Assembly (NCBI GenBank): GCA_028285645.1
Contig: JANQOV010000001.1
Location: forward strand, 1 to 62,665
Source: Hyphococcus sp.
GTDB taxonomy: Bacteria; Pseudomonadota; Alphaproteobacteria; Caulobacterales; Parvularculaceae
Direction: 5' to 3'
DNA length: 62,665 nucleotides
Positions 47,672 through 57,672 of this stretch are shown here, one piece after another. The notes below the pieces were generated by a model. It saw only the letters and a program-made list of their open reading frames with translations. It made no database searches and was not told the origin of the DNA. Position numbers and translations under genes: made by a program. Within the stretch, counting starts at the first letter, position 1. Each line of letters begins with the position of its first letter.

Positions 47672-49212
47672 CAGGCGTAACCATCGTCATCGTCAGCAGG
47701 ACGGCGCGCGATATGAAATCGCGCCGCCGTCCCCACATAAGCGCCGAGGACGAGATAGAAAAAAGAAAGATTGCCGGTCTGTGAAATAATCGACCGGGAC
47801 GTGGCGAAGGCCGCCATGGCGCCGGCGAACCCTATCCATATCCAAAACTCTCTTGACGCTGCTTCATCAGCGCTGCGTCCTCGCGCTACTTGCGCAGCAT
47901 TGCGAATGGAGCCGCGCGCGCAGAAGATAAGCATACAGAGGAAAACGATGGGCCCCGGAAACCCAAGATCAACGGTGAGCGACAGATAGTAATTATCGAC
48001 CGTCAGGGACCGACCGTAAAACCCGATAATCCGCGCAGACCGGCCTGTGCCATAGCCGAGCACCGGCCGCTTTAGAATTTTGGGCCATGCTTTTTCGATC
48101 TGCTCAATGCGGGACTGCGTGGACCGCGCCGCCGACGCGCCGCTGTCGCCGGAGATCATTTGATGGGCGCCGACGACCAGGACGGGCGACGCAGCAATCG
48201 CCGCAAATGTCGCAAGACCAATCGCCGGACGGTAAAGTTCAGCGGCGGCGGTTTTCATAAATCGCAGCAGCATGAAGCCGCCCACCAGCCCGAGGCCCAT
48301 CAAAAGACCAAGAAGCGCGCCGCGGGAATTCGTCGCAACAACGCCGCCCAATATCGCAACAAGGATGACCGCCCAGAAGATGCGGCCGCGGGATCGGGCG
48401 GCTGCGCAAAACCCAAGCGCTACCGGCGCCAGAAGCGCCAAAAACTCGCCCAGTGACAAGGGATGCGTATGGGTCGCCTGAGCGCGAAAGACGCCGTCAC
48501 GGATTTTTTGCTCCTGCGTAATCCTCAACCATTCAGCTTCGCCGCTGATGAAGGGCGACAAAAGGTTCGCAACCAGCCTGCCGCTGGCGAGCTCGCCCAT
48601 GGCGATCACGCCGGCGCCCCCCGCACCAACGACCGCCGCCGCGAGCAGGCGGTAAAAATCCTGCCTGCGCCGCACATAGGTGGCGAAGGCGCAAAAGGGC
48701 AGGAACCAAATCACCACCTGCCGGAAGAACTCTTGCCCCGCCAGCAGCTTTCCCTGAGCCAGGGGCACGCTCATGAAGTTGAGGCCGAAGAGCAGCATGA
48801 CGAAGCCGCCCACGAGCCGGCTATTGCGGATCGCCAGCAGAAACTGACCGCGCCGCAGGGGCGAGAACGTCATGTCGTAGAGCCAGAGCGCCGTTACTGC
48901 GTAAAGGAAAATCCGCGGCGGCGTGATGATCGGCGCGGGGCCAAGCTTTAAGTGAATATAGGCCGGCCACAAGGGCATCAAAAAAGCTCCGGCGAACAAA
49001 AGCGGCATGATGATCGATTTGGGCGCCGGGCGAGCGGAAGGGGCGGCGGCGACCATGATCAACAGTAAGGGCGCCAAAAAGAGAAAAATCGCCAGCGGGG
49101 CAAAAAGACTCGCGACCGTCGCAACGGCCACATAGGCCGCAAACGCAGCCAGCGCTGCCGCAGCGAGCAAGGCCCGCGTCAACGATATTTCGAAAACCGC
49201 CGCTCTTCCCAT
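47656..49212 (-). CDS. O-antigen ligase/polymerase family (Wzy_C) membrane protein
   Basis: The 518-residue protein has about ten to twelve membrane helices. A large periplasmic loop (about 335-410) includes RSTQSRIEQIEKAWPKI, RPVLGYGTGRSARIIGFYG and NYYLSLTVDLGFPG, the Wzy_C loop with its conserved Gly-Arg region. Such proteins ligate or polymerise polysaccharides at the periplasmic side. No glycosyltransferase or Wzx is nearby, so the polymer is unknown. ATG at 49212 is used; GTG one codon upstream (49215) is equally possible. An unusual palindrome cluster lies upstream. Confidence 0.85.
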   Translation of the reverse strand: MGRAAVFEISLTRALLAAAALAAFAAYVAVATVASLFAPLAIFLFLAPLLLIMVAAAPSARPAPKSIIMPLLFAGAFLMPLWPAYIHLKLGPAPIITPPRIFLYAVTALWLYDMTFSPLRRGQFLLAIRNSRLVGGFVMLLFGLNFMSVPLAQGKLLAGQEFFRQVVIWFLPFCAFATYVRRRQDFYRLLAAAVVGAGGAGVIAMGELASGRLVANLLSPFISGEAEWLRITQEQKIRDGVFRAQATHTHPLSLGEFLALLAPVALGFCAAARSRGRIFWAVILVAILGGVVATNSRGALLGLLMGLGLVGGFMLLRFMKTAAAELYRPAIGLATFAAIAASPVLVVGAHQMISGDSGASAARSTQSRIEQIEKAWPKILKRPVLGYGTGRSARIIGFYGRSLTVDNYYLSLTVDLGFPGPIVFLCMLIFCARGSIRNAAQVARGRSADEAASREFWIWIGFAGAMAAFATSRSIISQTGNLSFFYLVLGAYVGTAARFHIARRPADDDDGYACQPDA

Positions 49213-49247
49213 CACCCGAAGAAACTAAGCGTGGGAGCGATGATAAA

Positions 49248-49281
49248 GCGTTAACCAACCGGTTGGTGGTTAACGCGTTAA
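49248..49281. promoter_or_regulatory. Nested palindromes with TTAAC half-sites upstream of the O-antigen ligase
   Basis: GCGTTAACC (49248-49256) faces GGTTAACGC (49268-49276), enclosing the perfect palindrome CCAACCGGTTGG (49255-49266). TTAACGCGTTAA (49270-49281) is a further perfect palindrome overlapping the right arm. The start codon of the ligase is at 49212, about 36 bases away on the minus strand. TTAAC half-sites recall CtrA, but the N7 spacing is absent. A dimeric regulator or several sites are possible. Confidence 0.45.
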
Positions 49282-49433
49282 GACTCCTCACGACAATGCG
49301 TTCGTGAGCGAACGCCTTCATCCCATCGTGAACCGCCTGGATTGCATAGGTCTTGCACCTTCACTTTTTGAAAAGCGCGCCTCGCTTTTCTGAATCAAAT
49401 GGTTAAAGTCACGGCGGTTGTTAAGGAATTCTC

Positions 49434-49844
49434 ATGGTGGGCGGACTCGAATTCATCGGCGTTATTGCAACACTTGCAATCATTCTCGCTTGGTACACGC
49501 AAAATGTAGAAGGCGACAGTGAAGCTGGCCTCGGCTGGTTTGCAATTGCCGCTGACCCGGCGCCGGTCGTTCCCACCAGCAAAAAGCGGTCATACGCTGT
49601 GAAACATCGCCTGGCCTATCGCGCCCACGAATTGCGGGATGTGGAAAGCGTGCGCACCGCCGCCGCCAATGCAAAACCCTCCTACCGGCTCCTGGACGAA
49701 GACGGCTCTCGGACCCGCCGCGCGTACCGTCAACTTGACGAAGCGCGCTACGGCCGCCGCGAGGCAAAACCGCGCTATCACGCAAAAGAAGAAACCAAGC
49801 GATATAAGCCGCGCACCGGGCCCGCCGCCAATATTCGCGCTTAA
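49434..49844 (+). CDS. Small anchored basic protein, function unknown
   Basis: The 136-residue protein starts MVGGLEFIGVIATLAIILAW, one membrane helix at about 5-20. The rest is strongly basic and rich in Arg, Lys, Tyr and Ala. It includes two imperfect copies of a Y-R-x-L-D-E unit (SYRLLDEDGSRTRR, AYRQLDEARYGRR). No catalytic domain is seen and I do not recognise a family. A basic tail behind a single anchor would suit binding to DNA, RNA or an acidic polymer. Confidence 0.6.
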   Translation: MVGGLEFIGVIATLAIILAWYTQNVEGDSEAGLGWFAIAADPAPVVPTSKKRSYAVKHRLAYRAHELRDVESVRTAAANAKPSYRLLDEDGSRTRRAYRQLDEARYGRREAKPRYHAKEETKRYKPRTGPAANIRA

Positions 49845-49952
49845 GATCGATAAGCAGCCAGTCTGCAAGATGACGGCGCTTTCCTGCGACATTGCAAGCT
49901 GCTAACGCCTTTGCGATCAAGTGACGGATGACCGTCTTTTGGAGCAACGGCG

Positions 49953-50999
49953 ATGGACGCCAAGAACTCGACAATTCCGATGGCGCTGCACCGGCCAGCC
50001 GGGCACCCTGACGTCAGCGATGACCGTGTTGGGGTATTGCTCGTCAATCTCGGCACGCCGGATGCGCCAACTGCCAGCGCTGTGAGGCGCTATCTCGCGG
50101 AGTTTTTAAGTGATAAGCGGGTTGTGGATTTACCGCGCGCCATTTGGCTTCCCTTGCTGTACGGCGTCATCTTGAATGTCAGACCGGCGGCTACAGCGCG
50201 TAATTACAAAAAGATATGGCGCGAAGAGAGCCAGGAATCGCCACTGCGATATTACACGCGCCAACAGGCGGAAGGATTGGCAAGCCGCTTTGGCGAAGAT
50301 GTGGTTGTTGACTGGGCTATGCGCTATGGCGCGCCGTCGATTGCTGACCGTCTGAAATATTTGCAGGACGAAGGCTGCGCCCGGATTTTGGTGGCGCCGC
50401 TTTATCCGCAATATTCCGCTACGACGACCGCCAGCGTAACAGACGCCGTGTTCAGCGCCCTTGGTCAGATGCGCTGGCAGCCGGCAGTGCGCGTTGCGCC
50501 GCCATTCTATGACGACGCCGCTTATATCGACGCCCTTGCCGCAACGGCGCGTCAGCTTCTGTCGTCACTCGCCTTCAAGCCGGAGCGCGTCATCCTTTCT
50601 TATCACGGCATTCCGCAGCGATATTTCGATGCGGGCGATCCCTATTACTGTCATTGTTCAAAAACATCGCGCCTGTTGCGGGCAGCGATGGACTGGACGG
50701 ATGAATTAGCGCCGATGACGTTTCAGTCAAAGTTCGGCCGTGAGAAATGGCTTGAGCCCGCAACCGAAGACACAATCCAATCGCTGGCCCAGTCCGGCGT
50801 TAAAAATATCGCTGTCATGGCGCCGAGCTTCGTTTCAGACTGCATCGAAACATTGGAAGAACTCGACATCGCCGCACGCGCCGTTTTCAAGGAGGCAGGC
50901 GGTGCACATTTCGAAGTCATTCCCTGCCTTAATGACGGGGTGGAAATGATCTCGCTTCTTGAAACGGTCGCGCGCCGGGAAACAGCGGGCTGGTTTTAG
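49953..50999 (+). CDS. hemH: Ferrochelatase
   Basis: HemH inserts ferrous iron into protoporphyrin IX, the last step of haem synthesis. The 348-residue protein shows GVLLVNLGTPDAPTASAVRRYL at about 26-47. The catalytic histidine is in ILSYHGIPQRYFDAGDPY (about 211-228), and APSFVSDCIETLEELD carries the conserved glutamate. The haem-peroxidase gene downstream would be a haem consumer. It is convergent with the threonine-aldolase-like gene, with nine bases between the stops. Confidence 0.96.
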   Translation: MDAKNSTIPMALHRPAGHPDVSDDRVGVLLVNLGTPDAPTASAVRRYLAEFLSDKRVVDLPRAIWLPLLYGVILNVRPAATARNYKKIWREESQESPLRYYTRQQAEGLASRFGEDVVVDWAMRYGAPSIADRLKYLQDEGCARILVAPLYPQYSATTTASVTDAVFSALGQMRWQPAVRVAPPFYDDAAYIDALAATARQLLSSLAFKPERVILSYHGIPQRYFDAGDPYYCHCSKTSRLLRAAMDWTDELAPMTFQSKFGREKWLEPATEDTIQSLAQSGVKNIAVMAPSFVSDCIETLEELDIAARAVFKEAGGAHFEVIPCLNDGVEMISLLETVARRETAGWF

Positions 51000-51008
51000 A
51001 GTTGCTCG

Positions 51009-52061
51009 TCAACCGCTCTTTAGCGCCAACCGTGTTGCTTCGACAAAGGCTTTAACATCGGCCTGTTGCGTCTGAAACGACGCAATCATCCTATGCATTT
51101 TCCCGTCGGCGGGATCTCCCGGCGTTATCCAGGGATACAGAAACGACCCGCCTTGCCGCAATTTTTCCGCAACGCCGTCGGGAAAAGTCGCAAAGACTTC
51201 GTTGATCTCGGTCGGGTAAGCGATTTCAACTCCCGGCAGGCGCGAAAGCGCTTGCGACAGGCCTTTCGCCTTAGCATTCGCATGCGAAGCCAGCTTCAAC
51301 CAAAGATCATCCGTAAGATAAGCATCGAACTGCGCAGCAATAAAACGCATTTTCGACAATAGGTGCCCTGCACGCTTGCGCCTGAATTCAAAATCTTGCG
51401 CTAACGCAGGGTCGAAAAAAACCACCGCCTCAGCAGCGATGCAGCCATTTTTTGTGCCGCCGAAAGAAAGCGCGTCGACGCCGGCTTTCCAGGTCATCTC
51501 CGCCGGGCTCGCGCCGACCGCCGCAACCGCATTGGCGAAACGCGCGCCGTCCATATGCACCGCAAGCTTTGCGTCATGGGCGACGGCGTTGATCGCTTTT
51601 AATTCGTCTACGGAATATATGGTCCCACATTCCGTTCCTTGCGTCAGAGACAAGACACGAGCTGGACACCCATGGGGCGGCCGCTCCGGAAAACCAGCGA
51701 GCGCCTTTTTGACGGCAGCCGGCGTCAGTTTCCCGGCGGCGCCCGCTACCGGCAAAAGCTTTGCGCCGCCGGTGAAGAATTCCGGCCCGCCGCATTCGTC
51801 CATCTGCACATGGCTTTCCTCGTGGCAAAGGACCATGCCGTAAGGCGGCGTCAACACAGAAAGCGCAAGGCCATTGGCGCCGCCGCCGGTCGCTACGAAA
51901 AAAGTCTTACAATCGCGCTCGAACAATTCAGAAAAACGCGTTTCAACGCGCGCTGATAATTCATCGCCGCCATAGGAAGGCGCTGTCCCTTCGTTGGCGC
52001 GGACAATCGCATCGATGATCTCTGGCGCCGCGCCCGCCCAGTTATCCGAGGCAAAATTCAT
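51009..52061 (-). CDS. Low-specificity L-threonine-aldolase/beta-eliminating-lyase family enzyme
   Basis: The start MNFASDNWAGAAPEII at 52061 gives 350 residues. The PLP lysine is in LSFGGTKNGCIAAEAV, and the aspartate that contacts the pyridine ring is in KLAVHMDGARFANAV. Family members cleave threonine or allo-threonine to glycine and acetaldehyde. The longer start MTARIPRA at 52097 is also possible. Substrate preference cannot be told. No serine hydroxymethyltransferase is near. Confidence 0.9.
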   Translation of the reverse strand: MNFASDNWAGAAPEIIDAIVRANEGTAPSYGGDELSARVETRFSELFERDCKTFFVATGGGANGLALSVLTPPYGMVLCHEESHVQMDECGGPEFFTGGAKLLPVAGAAGKLTPAAVKKALAGFPERPPHGCPARVLSLTQGTECGTIYSVDELKAINAVAHDAKLAVHMDGARFANAVAAVGASPAEMTWKAGVDALSFGGTKNGCIAAEAVVFFDPALAQDFEFRRKRAGHLLSKMRFIAAQFDAYLTDDLWLKLASHANAKAKGLSQALSRLPGVEIAYPTEINEVFATFPDGVAEKLRQGGSFLYPWITPGDPADGKMHRMIASFQTQQADVKAFVEATRLALKSG

Positions 52062-52252
52062 GAGCCCATCTGTCGCGCGAGGGATGCGCGCCGTCAAGTT
52101 TGGCTGTCGTCGGGAGCGTACAGCGCCCCACTTACACTCTCATTATGGGAGGCGGCCAGACATCCGCACGGGCTCTGATCTGGAAAGTCATTTTGTTTCG
52201 ATTTAAGACCCCAGACGCTAGTGAAACTTCTTGGAGAGGCTGCGGTTGAACG

Positions 52253-52612
52253 ATGCATGAAGATAAAAAGTCGCGGCAAATTGGATCGGTCCTAGGGCCG
52301 ACGCTGATTGCAGTCACCACATCAGAATGGATGAACCTCGACATCTGGTCGGAAAACATCCCGCCAATGACCTATCTGAACGGCATGATCTTGTTCGCAG
52401 TTGGTTTGGGCGTCGTCCGATTCCACAACCAATGGCGGCCGATGTGGACGCTGAGTATAACGATCGTCGGATGGCTAATGATTGCAGGCGGCTTTTTTCG
52501 GTTATTTTTCCCAACATCACCGCAAGCGGACGCCAGCCCTGCAACCTATGCATTTATTGTTCTTTTGGGTGTGCTGGGGGTTATCATGACGATCAAGTCC
52601 TACGCCAAATAG
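52253..52612 (+). CDS. Small multi-helix membrane protein, function unknown
   Basis: The 119-residue protein has three or four predicted helices (about 9-25, 40-55, 66-86 and 96-115), with the short motif FHNQWRPMW between two of them. The N-terminus MHEDKKSRQIGS is charged. I recognise no family. The start ATG follows a GAGAGGCTGCGG-like ribosome region. It stands between the threonine-aldolase-like gene (divergent) and the HAD gene (convergent). Confidence 0.6.
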   Translation: MHEDKKSRQIGSVLGPTLIAVTTSEWMNLDIWSENIPPMTYLNGMILFAVGLGVVRFHNQWRPMWTLSITIVGWLMIAGGFFRLFFPTSPQADASPATYAFIVLLGVLGVIMTIKSYAK

Positions 52613-52657
52613 CTGCAATAGTGACTTTCGCCAAACGCGTACTTGTCGCCTGATGAT

Positions 52658-53350
52658 CTAAGACAATGCGACGCCGAGCGCTTTGAAATCCTTAACAACC
52701 TTATGCGCGCCAGCCGCCGTCAGACGGGCCCCGTGGCCCTCAAAGCAATGCCCGCCGCCAAGGAAACCCCAGACTGTCATGCCGGCGGCGTATGCGGCCT
52801 TAACGCCGTTTTCACTGTCCTCAATCGCAAGACACTGCTCTGGCGCAACGCCAATTTTTTCCGCCGCATAGAGAAATATGTCCGGTGCCGGTTTGCCATG
52901 GGCGACCTGGTCCGCCGAATACACATGAGGGTCAAACAAATCATAAAGCCCGGTGCGTTTCATCTTGCCGACGAGAAATTCCGTGCGGGATGAGGACGCG
53001 ACCGCTTTCGGCGTCCGCATCGCAGCAATCGCAGCCCTAGCGCCCGGCACCGGCGCTAACAAATGCCGGCGCGACCGCCTTGTCTCAACCAGTCCGGAAA
53101 AAAAATCCGTGTTGGGATCAACGCCATGCAGGTCGCGATAGGCCTTGGTCAGCCGCTCGGCAAACACGTCATCCCGAAAACCGGTAAAAAGCCGCACAAG
53201 ATCAGCCGGCGACCAGTCAAAGCCATGGTCTCGCAAATAGGCGGTGGAAGCGTCGAGCCCCAAAATCTCGCTATCAACAAGGACGCCGTCACAATCGAAA
53301 ATCACCGCTTCGAACTCAGAAGTCGCCACGACAATGCTCTTTTTAACCAT
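52658..53350 (-). CDS. HAD-superfamily phosphatase (phosphoglycolate-phosphatase/beta-phosphoglucomutase-like)
   Basis: The start MVKKSIVVATSEFEAVIF at 53350 gives 230 residues. The nucleophile aspartate is in IFDCDGVLVDSEI, motif II in AVASSSRTEFL, the lysine in DQVAHGKPAPDIF, and motif IV in LAIEDSENGVKAAYAAG. The cap insertion (about 30-100) points to a class I cap. Substrates are small sugar or glycolate phosphates, not decidable here. A longer in-frame start at 53548 adds 66 residues unlike the family. Confidence 0.9.
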   Translation of the reverse strand: MVKKSIVVATSEFEAVIFDCDGVLVDSEILGLDASTAYLRDHGFDWSPADLVRLFTGFRDDVFAERLTKAYRDLHGVDPNTDFFSGLVETRRSRRHLLAPVPGARAAIAAMRTPKAVASSSRTEFLVGKMKRTGLYDLFDPHVYSADQVAHGKPAPDIFLYAAEKIGVAPEQCLAIEDSENGVKAAYAAGMTVWGFLGGGHCFEGHGARLTAAGAHKVVKDFKALGVALS

Positions 53351-53514
53351 GGGCTCTAACCGTTCGGCCTCAATAGCGCGAAGTTTGAACCCTGTCTCGC
53401 GTCTCGCGCGTATACACCGGGAATTATTGACGCGCTTGCTTGAAAACCGCCGCTTTTCGGATCGATAATTGCTAGGCGTGATATATTGGGGCAAAGAGAG
53501 GGGGACCTGCAGCA

Positions 53515-55281
53515 ATGAAAATGCAAGCGGTGTTGGGGGCGAGTGCAATGGCGCTTGTGCTGCTCATGAGCTCATCGGCGCTCAGTCTGCGCGGCGAGGA
53601 GCGAGACGACAAACCTTCGCAAAATATTGAGCGGGATGAACGGGCGAAAAATGACGCGCGCCGCCGCGACCGCGCAAGATATTTTCGCAAGCGCTTCCAT
53701 CGCGGCCGAGAGATTCGTTCAATGGACGGCTCCGGCAACAACCAGCTTGATCCTCTGGCGGGCGCCAGCTTCCAACAGTTTCAGCGTCTCGCGCCGGTAG
53801 GATATGCTGACAGCATCGCAACGATGGCGGGTCCCTTGCGCAAAAGCCCGCGCGAGATCAGCAACCTTGTCGCCGCGCAGGAACGTTCACTGCCGAACCA
53901 TTTCGGCGCCAGCGATTTTCTATGGCAGTGGGGACAGTTCCTCGATCACGACCTGTCGCTCGGCGACGAGGTTGCAAGCGCGGATCGTTCCTTCGACATC
54001 AAGATTCCTGCTGGCGATTCTTATTTTGATCCGGCGGGAAACGGCGACAAAACAATGCACTTTAACCGCGCGCTCAGCGACGCAGAAACCGGAACGGACC
54101 TCGCCAATCCTCGTCAACAGGTGAACGAGATCACCTCCTGGATCGACGGATCAATGGTCTATGGTTCAAGCGACGAGCGCGCAACGGCGCTGCGGACAAA
54201 TGACGGGACCGGGCGCCTGCGCACCAGCCGCGGCGGACTGTTGCCGTTCAATACAGACGGCCTGCCAAACGCCAACGGCCCGGCGCCTGACCCGGCAAAG
54301 CTGTTCCTCGCGGGCGACGTGCGCGCGAATGAGCAGGTTGGACTGGCCGCCATGCACATTTTATTCGTGCGCGAACACAATCGATGGGCCAAGCGTATTC
54401 GCAAAGCCCGTCCTCACTATTCCGGCGACGATATCTATCACGCAGCACGGCGCATGGTGATCGCCGAGATCCAGATCATCACCTATAACGAGTTCCTGCC
54501 GGCGCTGATTGGCGAAGGCGCGATCCCGCCTTATCGCGGCTATACGCCTGGAAACGCGACGATCTTCAATGAGTTTTCGGGCGCTGCATATCGTCTCGGC
54601 CACAGCCTGATCAACACCAACCTGTTGCGTCTCAATCGTCGCGGACGCGAGATTCGAAATGGTCACCTTGCGCTTCGCGATGCGTTTTTTAATGCGCCAT
54701 CTTTGTTGAAGCGGCGCAACGACATTGACCCGATCCTGCGCGGCCTGGCGGCGCAGAAAAGTCAAACGATTGATCCCAAAATCGTTGATGATCTCAGAAA
54801 TTTCCTGTTCGGACCGCCCGGCGCCGGCGGCTTCGATCTCGCGTCGCTGAACATTCAACGCGGGCGCGACCTTGGCCTGCCATCCTATAACGACGCCCGC
54901 GTCGCCATGGGCCTACCGCGTGTTTCGGATTTCGATGAGATTTCGTCAGACCCGGCTGTGCAATATACGCTATATAACGCTTACGGTTTAGTCGACAACA
55001 TCGACCTTTGGGTTGGCGGCCTTGCGGAAGATGCTTTAACGTCAGAAGGCTCGCAGCTCGGGCCCCTTTTCCGCGCGATCGTTATCCGTCAGTTCACAGC
55101 ATTGCGCGATCATGATCGCTTTTGGCACGAGCGCGACCTGACGCACGCGGAGCTGGCGATGCTAAGACGAACAAGTCTTTCGAAAATCATCAAAGCCAAC
55201 ACGAATATTCGCGGCAAAGAAATCCCGCGAAACGTCTTTTACGTTCGCCGCAACAAGCGCGACACAGGGCTTGATGATTGA
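53515..55281 (+). CDS. Animal-type haem peroxidase, exported
   Basis: The 588-residue protein has a signal peptide (MKMQAVLGASAMALVLLMSSSALS). The peroxidase-cyclooxygenase domain keeps the myeloperoxidase residues. These are distal Gln141, Asp144 and His145 in GQFLDHDLSL; Arg270 and Glu273 in AGDVRANEQV; REHNRWAKRI; and proximal His363 in AAYRLGHSLIN. The calcium loop TSWIDGSMVYGSS (about 207-219) is present. Asp144 and Glu273 occupy positions that in mammals form haem ester links. It would oxidise halides or small molecules outside the cytosol. A terminator follows it. Confidence 0.92.
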   Translation: MKMQAVLGASAMALVLLMSSSALSLRGEERDDKPSQNIERDERAKNDARRRDRARYFRKRFHRGREIRSMDGSGNNQLDPLAGASFQQFQRLAPVGYADSIATMAGPLRKSPREISNLVAAQERSLPNHFGASDFLWQWGQFLDHDLSLGDEVASADRSFDIKIPAGDSYFDPAGNGDKTMHFNRALSDAETGTDLANPRQQVNEITSWIDGSMVYGSSDERATALRTNDGTGRLRTSRGGLLPFNTDGLPNANGPAPDPAKLFLAGDVRANEQVGLAAMHILFVREHNRWAKRIRKARPHYSGDDIYHAARRMVIAEIQIITYNEFLPALIGEGAIPPYRGYTPGNATIFNEFSGAAYRLGHSLINTNLLRLNRRGREIRNGHLALRDAFFNAPSLLKRRNDIDPILRGLAAQKSQTIDPKIVDDLRNFLFGPPGAGGFDLASLNIQRGRDLGLPSYNDARVAMGLPRVSDFDEISSDPAVQYTLYNAYGLVDNIDLWVGGLAEDALTSEGSQLGPLFRAIVIRQFTALRDHDRFWHERDLTHAELAMLRRTSLSKIIKANTNIRGKEIPRNVFYVRRNKRDTGLDD

Positions 55282-55303
55282 TTTGATTTGCATGACTGAA
55301 AGA

Positions 55304-55333
55304 AAAAAGGGACCGCAATAGCGGTCCCTTTTT
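55304..55333. terminator. Bidirectional intrinsic terminator between the peroxidase gene and hppA
   Basis: AAAAAGGGACCGC (55304-55316) pairs with GCGGTCCCTTTTT (55321-55333) around the loop AATA, a 13-base perfect stem. On the plus strand it ends in five T; on the minus strand the A run reads as T. It serves both convergent genes. Confidence 0.9.
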
Positions 55334-55356
55334 GAATTCGCGATGATGGTCGGCGC

Positions 55357-57474
55357 TTAAGCGGCAAGCACCGACAATAAAAGCAAGGCCACGATATTGG
55401 TGATCTTGATCATCGGGTTAACGGCGGGGCCAGCCGTATCCTTGTAAGGATCGCCCACCGTATCGCCGGTGACGGCGGCTTTGTGGGCTTCAGAACCCTT
55501 GCCGCCATGATGGCCGTCTTCGATGTACTTTTTAGCGTTGTCCCAGGCGCCGCCGCCGGCGGTCATGGAAAGCGCCACAAAAAGCCCGGTGACAATAACG
55601 CCCATGAGCATGGCGCCAACTGCCGACAGAGCAGCGGATTTATCCGCAACGAGGCCGACGACAAAGTAGACCACAAGCGGCGAAAGGATCGGCAACAGCG
55701 AAGGCTTAACCATCTCCTTGATGGCGGCGCGGGTCAGCATATCTACCGCACGGCCGTAATTCGGCTTCGACGTTCCCGCCATGATGCCCTCATCTTCGCG
55801 GAATTGCTTGCGCACTTCCTCAACCACCGACCCGGCGGCGCGTCCAACCGACTGCATCGCCCAGGCGCCAAAGAGGAAGGGCAACAGACCGCCGATAAAG
55901 AGGCCGACAACCACATATGGATTGGACAGCGAGAAATCGATCGCGACATCCGCGAAGAATGGAAACTCATCCGGGTGCGCAACAAAGTGGTTGATGTCTT
56001 CCGTATAGGCGGCAAACAAGACAAGCGCGCCAAGGCCCGCAGACCCAATGGCGTAGCCCTTGGTGACCGCTTTGGTGGTGTTGCCAACGGCGTCGAGCGC
56101 GTCTGTCGTATCGCGTACCGACCCTTCAAGGCCTGACATTTCCGCAATGCCGCCGGCGTTGTCCGTTACCGGACCAAACGCGTCGAGGGCGACAATCATG
56201 CCCGCAAGCGCAAGCATGGTCGTAACCGCCGTTGCGATGCCGTAAAGGCCGGCAAGGTTAAACGTTGTGATAATACCGACAACGATGACCAACGCCGGCA
56301 AGGCTGTAGCTTCCATGGAAACCGCAAGGCCTTGGATAACATTGGTGCCGTGACCGGATTCGGACGCCGCAGCGACTGACTTTACCGGCCGAAAGGCGGT
56401 GCCGGTATAATACTCCGTGATCCAGACGATCAGTCCCGTCACCACCAGTCCGACAACGCCGCACAAAAAGAGGCTAAGGCCGGAAAACTCCGTCCCAGGA
56501 ATCGTCTCTCCGACCGGAAACATGGAGAAGGTCACAGCAGCGATGGCGATCAGTGACAAAACGCCAGTGACGATCAGGCCTTTGTAGAGCGCGCCCATGA
56601 CATTGGTGGAACCCTTGCCGAGGCTCACCGCAAAGGTGCCGATGATCGACGTCACGATGCAGACCGCGCCGATGGCCAGCGGGTAAAACATGAACTGCCC
56701 GGCGTTGGCGGTGTAAAGAATTGACCCAAGCACCATAGTCGCGGCGACCGTCACCACATAGGTTTCAAAGAGGTCAGCAGCCATGCCGGCGCAATCGCCG
56801 ACATTGTCGCCGACATTGTCAGCAATCGTCGCCGGGTTGCGCGGATCATCTTCCGGGATGCCTGCTTCGACCTTACCTACAAGGTCGCCGCCAACGTCAG
56901 CGCCCTTGGTGAAGATGCCGCCGCCAAGACGCGCGAACACCGAGATCAAGGAAGCGCCAAGCGAAAGCGCCACAAGACCGTTAATGACGGTTCTGTCTTC
57001 CGGCGCACTGCCAAGGCCATAGACCAGGAAGGCGTAGTAGCCGGCAAGGCCCAAAAGCGCGAGGCCAGCCACAAGCATGCCGGTAATGGCGCCGGCGCGG
57101 AAGGCAACCGAAAGGCCCTTGCCGATTGACTCGCTCGACGCCTGCGTGGTGCGCACATTGGCGCGCACGGAAACCAGCATGCCGATGAAGCCTGCTGCGC
57201 CCGAAAGCACAGCGCCAATGGCGAAGCCTGCGGCCGGAATCCAATCCAGCCTGAACGCAAATAATAGAATAAGGAACACCACCAGACCGGCGATGCCGAT
57301 CGTCGTGTATTGCCGGTTCAAATAGGCTTGCGCGCCCTCCTGAATCGCGGCCGCAATTTCTCTCATACGGTCGTTGCCCGTCGGCAGCGACATCACCGCA
57401 TTTACGGTGAAGGCGCCATACGCAATCGCGAGCAAGCCGGCCGCAATGACCAACCAAAGCTCTAAGCTCATCAT
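55357..57474 (-). CDS. hppA: Proton-translocating membrane pyrophosphatase, K+-independent type
   Basis: HppA hydrolyses pyrophosphate and pumps protons across the membrane. The 705-residue protein has about 16 helices. Its catalytic loops include [20 protein letters not shown] (about 188-207), [13 protein letters not shown], and the C-terminal [12 protein letters not shown]. The segment [15 protein letters not shown] has Lys where K+-dependent forms have Ala, which marks the K+-independent class. It could recover energy from pyrophosphate released by fatty-acid activation in the adjacent ceramide cluster, though that link is inferred. It ends at the shared terminator. Confidence 0.96.
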   Translation of the reverse strand: MMSLELWLVIAAGLLAIAYGAFTVNAVMSLPTGNDRMREIAAAIQEGAQAYLNRQYTTIGIAGLVVFLILLFAFRLDWIPAAGFAIGAVLSGAAGFIGMLVSVRANVRTTQASSESIGKGLSVAFRAGAITGMLVAGLALLGLAGYYAFLVYGLGSAPEDRTVINGLVALSLGASLISVFARLGGGIFTKGADVGGDLVGKVEAGIPEDDPRNPATIADNVGDNVGDCAGMAADLFETYVVTVAATMVLGSILYTANAGQFMFYPLAIGAVCIVTSIIGTFAVSLGKGSTNVMGALYKGLIVTGVLSLIAIAAVTFSMFPVGETIPGTEFSGLSLFLCGVVGLVVTGLIVWITEYYTGTAFRPVKSVAAASESGHGTNVIQGLAVSMEATALPALVIVVGIITTFNLAGLYGIATAVTTMLALAGMIVALDAFGPVTDNAGGIAEMSGLEGSVRDTTDALDAVGNTTKAVTKGYAIGSAGLGALVLFAAYTEDINHFVAHPDEFPFFADVAIDFSLSNPYVVVGLFIGGLLPFLFGAWAMQSVGRAAGSVVEEVRKQFREDEGIMAGTSKPNYGRAVDMLTRAAIKEMVKPSLLPILSPLVVYFVVGLVADKSAALSAVGAMLMGVIVTGLFVALSMTAGGGAWDNAKKYIEDGHHGGKGSEAHKAAVTGDTVGDPYKDTAGPAVNPMIKITNIVALLLLSVLAA

Positions 57475-57672
57475 TCTGCCTTTCTTGGAATTTTGTTCAG
57501 CGAATGCCGGAATGGCGGCTCGCGCGCTTAACCGCCTCGCCCTTCAACCGGCTCTTACCAGAGGTCGGCGCGGAAACTGGCAAAGCCTGCACGCAAAATC
57601 AATATGAAAGTGCCCCTGCGCGACGAATTCGCAAAGCCGCGCAATCACTTGCGCAAGAACAGAGCTTAAATC

